A DNA stretch of 64,000 nt from Trichopria drosophilae (Eukaryota; Arthropoda; Insecta; Hymenoptera; Diapriidae): assembly GCA_030407085.1 (NCBI GenBank), contig CM059585.1, positions 115,805,501 through 115,869,500 of the forward strand, in the 5' to 3' direction. The position numbers and the translations under genes were made by a program. This document shows positions 62,301 to 64,000 of this stretch, piece after piece; within the stretch, counting starts at the first letter, position 1, and each line of letters opens with the position of its first letter. A model generated the notes under the pieces. The model made no database searches, was not told the origin of the DNA, and saw only the letters and a program-made list of their open reading frames with translations.

Positions 62301-62762
62301 CCAACCGGTAGAACGCCGGACTTGACAATTAGTCCGCTTCCAAAACCTCAAGCGCAACCACTGAATGCTATAAACGGAAAACAGGGTCAACCGATGTCAC
62401 CGGTTTTAAACAATGCTGGCGGACCACCAAATCCGAAACAACATCTCCTTCAAGCGGCAAAACAACAGCAGCAGCAGCAACAACAACAAACACCGAACAT
62501 TGTAAATTTACAATCAAAGATGCCGGTGCATATGGGGGCCATGACAACCGCTCCTTCCCAACGGATCCTTCAGTCGCCCTCGTTAACGATAACGAAGGGC
62601 ATAAACGGACAACAACATCCCATGTCGCAAAAGGCTCACCTTTTGCAAGCCGTGGCGAGCGCAGCGCCGACAAGCGCCACCCAGGCGCATCATGTCGCGC
62701 CGCAACCATCCTCTTCCGTAGCGACATGTTCGCGTCCCACCCCTTCAAAGCCTCAGTCACAG
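53345..62762 (+). CDS. spen: spen giant exon: disordered scaffold with long E/R/K helix
   Basis: Opens with RHHEHHDGSRPGTPLVDERP in phase with the previous exon and stays open for 9.4 kb. In order: Ser/Gly/Thr/Pro-rich start; a probable conserved block (LEERIRSLDEKYEKW to FSEKYEP, about 53745-54005); Thr/Ser-rich linker; an E/R/K-only segment (54904-55890); RDSRDS repeats; a second probable conserved block (FDIVDDEPAYISMYDKVKAR to QSRARREEKK, about 56580-56755); NEYK repeats; 11 consecutive His after a KKKKRKKSK NLS (58017-58049); Pro-rich sequence; basic RG/AT-hook-like patches (about 61055-61200); LILTIKSPG; a 9-Gln run (62466-62492). Spen exons of this size are known in insects. Function: nuclear corepressor scaffold. 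The end at 62762 assumes the next 102 bp are an intron; otherwise the exon runs to 62981. Confidence 0.93.
54904..55890 (+). other. spen: E/R/K-rich single-alpha-helix segment of Spen (~329 residues)
   Basis: From KESREVKESRQERKEREEKE to EKREREERRQ the translation is almost only Glu, Arg and Lys with a few Asp, Gln, Leu and Ala, and no Pro or Gly. Alternating blocks of acidic and basic residues at i/i+4 spacing are the signature of single alpha-helices rather than true coiled coils. At 0.15 nm per residue it would be about 49 nm long. Within it, an 18-nt unit encoding ERKERE is tandemly repeated at about 55110-55195. Long frames in the other phases (54655-55506 on +, 54922-55920 on -) come from this repetitive codon use. 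Confidence 0.75.
57226..57345 (+). repeat. spen: In-frame 12-nt minisatellite encoding NEYK
   Basis: Units of AAY GAR TAY AAR (Asn-Glu-Tyr-Lys) and SDYK/SEYK variants repeat about nine times within the giant exon. Synonymous changes between units show that it is not brand new. Confidence 0.85.
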
Positions 62763-62864
62763 GTATTAAAAAAAAAAGATCTATTTATGGTATTCAGGGA
62801 GATAGAGATCTACAAAATTAGACATGTAAATGAACCAACGGATGAACCTAATACTTGTCAACAG
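62763..62864 (+). other. spen: Probable 102-bp in-frame intron (exitron-type)
   Basis: CACAG|GTATTA at 62762/62763 and TGTCAACAG|GTGTCC at 62864/62865 frame a segment of 102 bp, exactly 34 codons with no stop. It is much more AT-rich than the flanking coding sequence, and its translation (VLKKKDLFMVFREIEIYKIR onward) is unlike the Pro/Ser/Gln-rich surroundings. CCTAATA about 18 bp before the acceptor could serve as branch point. Its size matches the other small introns (76 and 80 bp). Removing it keeps the frame: PSKPQSQ joins VSGNMDPPK. Confidence 0.7.
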
Positions 62865-62981
62865 GTGTCCGGTAATATGGATCCACCAAAGGTGGAGGTA
62901 TCGATGTCCGGATGCATCATGGTACCGCAACCGAGCCCCCAGGGTCGTGGCGTTCCAATCCCCAGTTTCGATGCATCATTG
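62865..62981 (+). CDS. spen: spen short exon upstream of the SPOC-encoding region
   Basis: 39 codons beginning VSGNMDPPKVEVSMSG and ending SFDASL at a strong donor TTG|GTAAGT, phase 0. If the preceding 102 bp is retained, this is simply the end of the giant exon. The C-terminal SPOC domain, expected some distance downstream in this family, is not reached in the window. Confidence 0.8.
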
Positions 62982-64000
62982 GTAAGTGTCTTTTTTTTAT
63001 TTACATTTTTCTTAGGAATTTTTATTAGTTTCGAAATTTGGTACATTTTAAGGACATATGAGTTTAGAAATATTTCCGTATAATATTGTTTTATATTTTT
63101 CATTTCTTGGCAGTTTTAAAAAGATTATTTGACATAAAACTGGATTAAAATGACTGACATTAGTTGGGTTAGGAAAATCAAGATTGTTTTCTAGAGTTGT
63201 TAAGTACCAATTAACAAAAAATCGACAAAAACTTTCGATTGGCACGTGTTAAAATTAAAAAAGACAATTTTTTATATCAAATTTTTGTTTCAAACCTTAT
63301 TTTTACCCTGAAGTATATTTGTTTCCTAAAAACTACAATCGTGCAATTGGAACTGAAACATAAATTTTATGGACCCACAAAATTTGCACCAGCAGTGTAA
63401 ACTTTCATGAATTTTGAACTCGAGCATAACTCGCATGGAAAAATGTTGTAGAACAAAAAATTGTAAAAATTTCTTCTTGGATGGTTCAAAACCATTCGTC
63501 ATGAATATAATTTTGCATGTGTTGGGGGCAAATCCAACATTATTTATCCGCAATATGCGTTTCCGGAATGCACCGCGTGGAGGTGCTCTTTGTCCTTAGT
63601 GAAAAGTGACCGTAAAGCGTACGGTAAGCGTGATTTTAGATATTGAAGCGTACATTTGGAATAAATTTAAAAAAGCCGCTCATCAACCGAGAATCAATCC
63701 TCAAGCATTCGCTGCTCGGAAATAATATGAATATTTGAAACAAAAAGTAGGATTTTTTTTATTGTGTCTATAACATTTATTTTTAAAATTCTAAACGTAC
63801 GCTTAGAATAAACTTTAATGTCTAAAATTGCGCTTAGTGAACGCTTCCAGATATTTTAGGAAGCGTTCGGTACTTCTGTCGTAAGTTGAATGAGCGATTA
63901 TTGTACGCTTACGGATGCTTTTCATCTCGCTTACGTTTTTTAAAAATCTAATAACATACTCTGAAAGTTCGGTTAATTTTATGTCAGATATGCCAACATT
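62982..64000 (+). other. spen: Start of the next spen intron (runs off the window)
   Basis: Begins GTAAGTGTC. The remaining kilobase is AT-rich, with stops in all frames and no recognisable SPOC exon. AAGCGTAC/GTACGCTT words recur at about 63615-63910 in both orientations (for example TGAAGCGTACATTTGGAATA, TTCTAAACGTACGCTTAGAA), which suggests another small inverted-repeat element. Confidence 0.8.

Noticed and set aside
53345..62981. spenito/RBM15 as an alternative identity
   Set aside because: That relative is several times smaller and has no giant disordered exon after its RRMs. The exon size and the E/R/K and conserved linker blocks fit spen.

Overview
The window is eukaryotic and almost certainly insect. 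It has very long AT-rich introns, GT-AG introns of 76-102 bp inside one coding gene, simple-sequence arrays, and short inverted-repeat elements. A holometabolous insect, possibly a hymenopteran, is my best guess from overall style; nothing here proves the order.

Only one protein-coding gene can be supported: split ends (spen; SHARP/SPEN family), on the + strand. Seven exons are visible at 14383-14679, 46021-46472, 50572-51185, 51266-51446, 51523-51814, 52186-52914 and 53345-62981. The last is probably cut by a further 102-bp intron at 62763-62864. All junctions have GT/AG ends and a matching reading phase. Together they encode about 4,030-4,070 residues: the second half of RRM1, a Ser/Gly/Pro linker, RRM2, RRM3, RRM4, a conserved linker with a nuclear localisation signal, and a giant disordered exon. 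That exon holds a roughly 330-residue E/R/K single-helix segment, a poly-His run, acidic/Ser repeats, basic RG-rich and AT-hook-like patches, and a poly-Gln tract. The gene is open at both ends. The exon with the start codon and the first half of RRM1 was not found, and the C-terminal SPOC domain must lie beyond 64000.

Layout. 1-14382: intron or 5' flank with no recognised gene, including GC/CpG-richer blocks at 8.5-11.5 kb and a three-unit repeat at 13.6-14.1 kb. 14680-46020: a 31.3-kb intron packed with repeats. These are a degenerate AAC-tetranucleotide array (22.2-24.6 kb); a palindromic GAGTGA family, once expanded to a ~95-bp minisatellite (29.5-31.1 kb); a TTAGT/ACTAA family; foldback elements at 18.3, 27.8, 37.8 and 43.5 kb; three pogo-like TA-flanked MITEs; and three tRNA-like fragments. 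Some GC-richer, non-repetitive islands may be regulatory. 46473-50571: an intron holding about 23 copies of a ~130-bp unit with a strongly conserved AACCGTTTGGTT core. 50572-62981: compact coding part. 62982-64000: start of the next intron.

Spen proteins are nuclear RNA-binding corepressor scaffolds: the RRMs bind RNA and the SPOC domain recruits corepressors. No second gene, operon or defence system was found. The most unusual content is the repeat architecture of the two large introns, the possible exitron near the 3' end, and the long single-helix segment.
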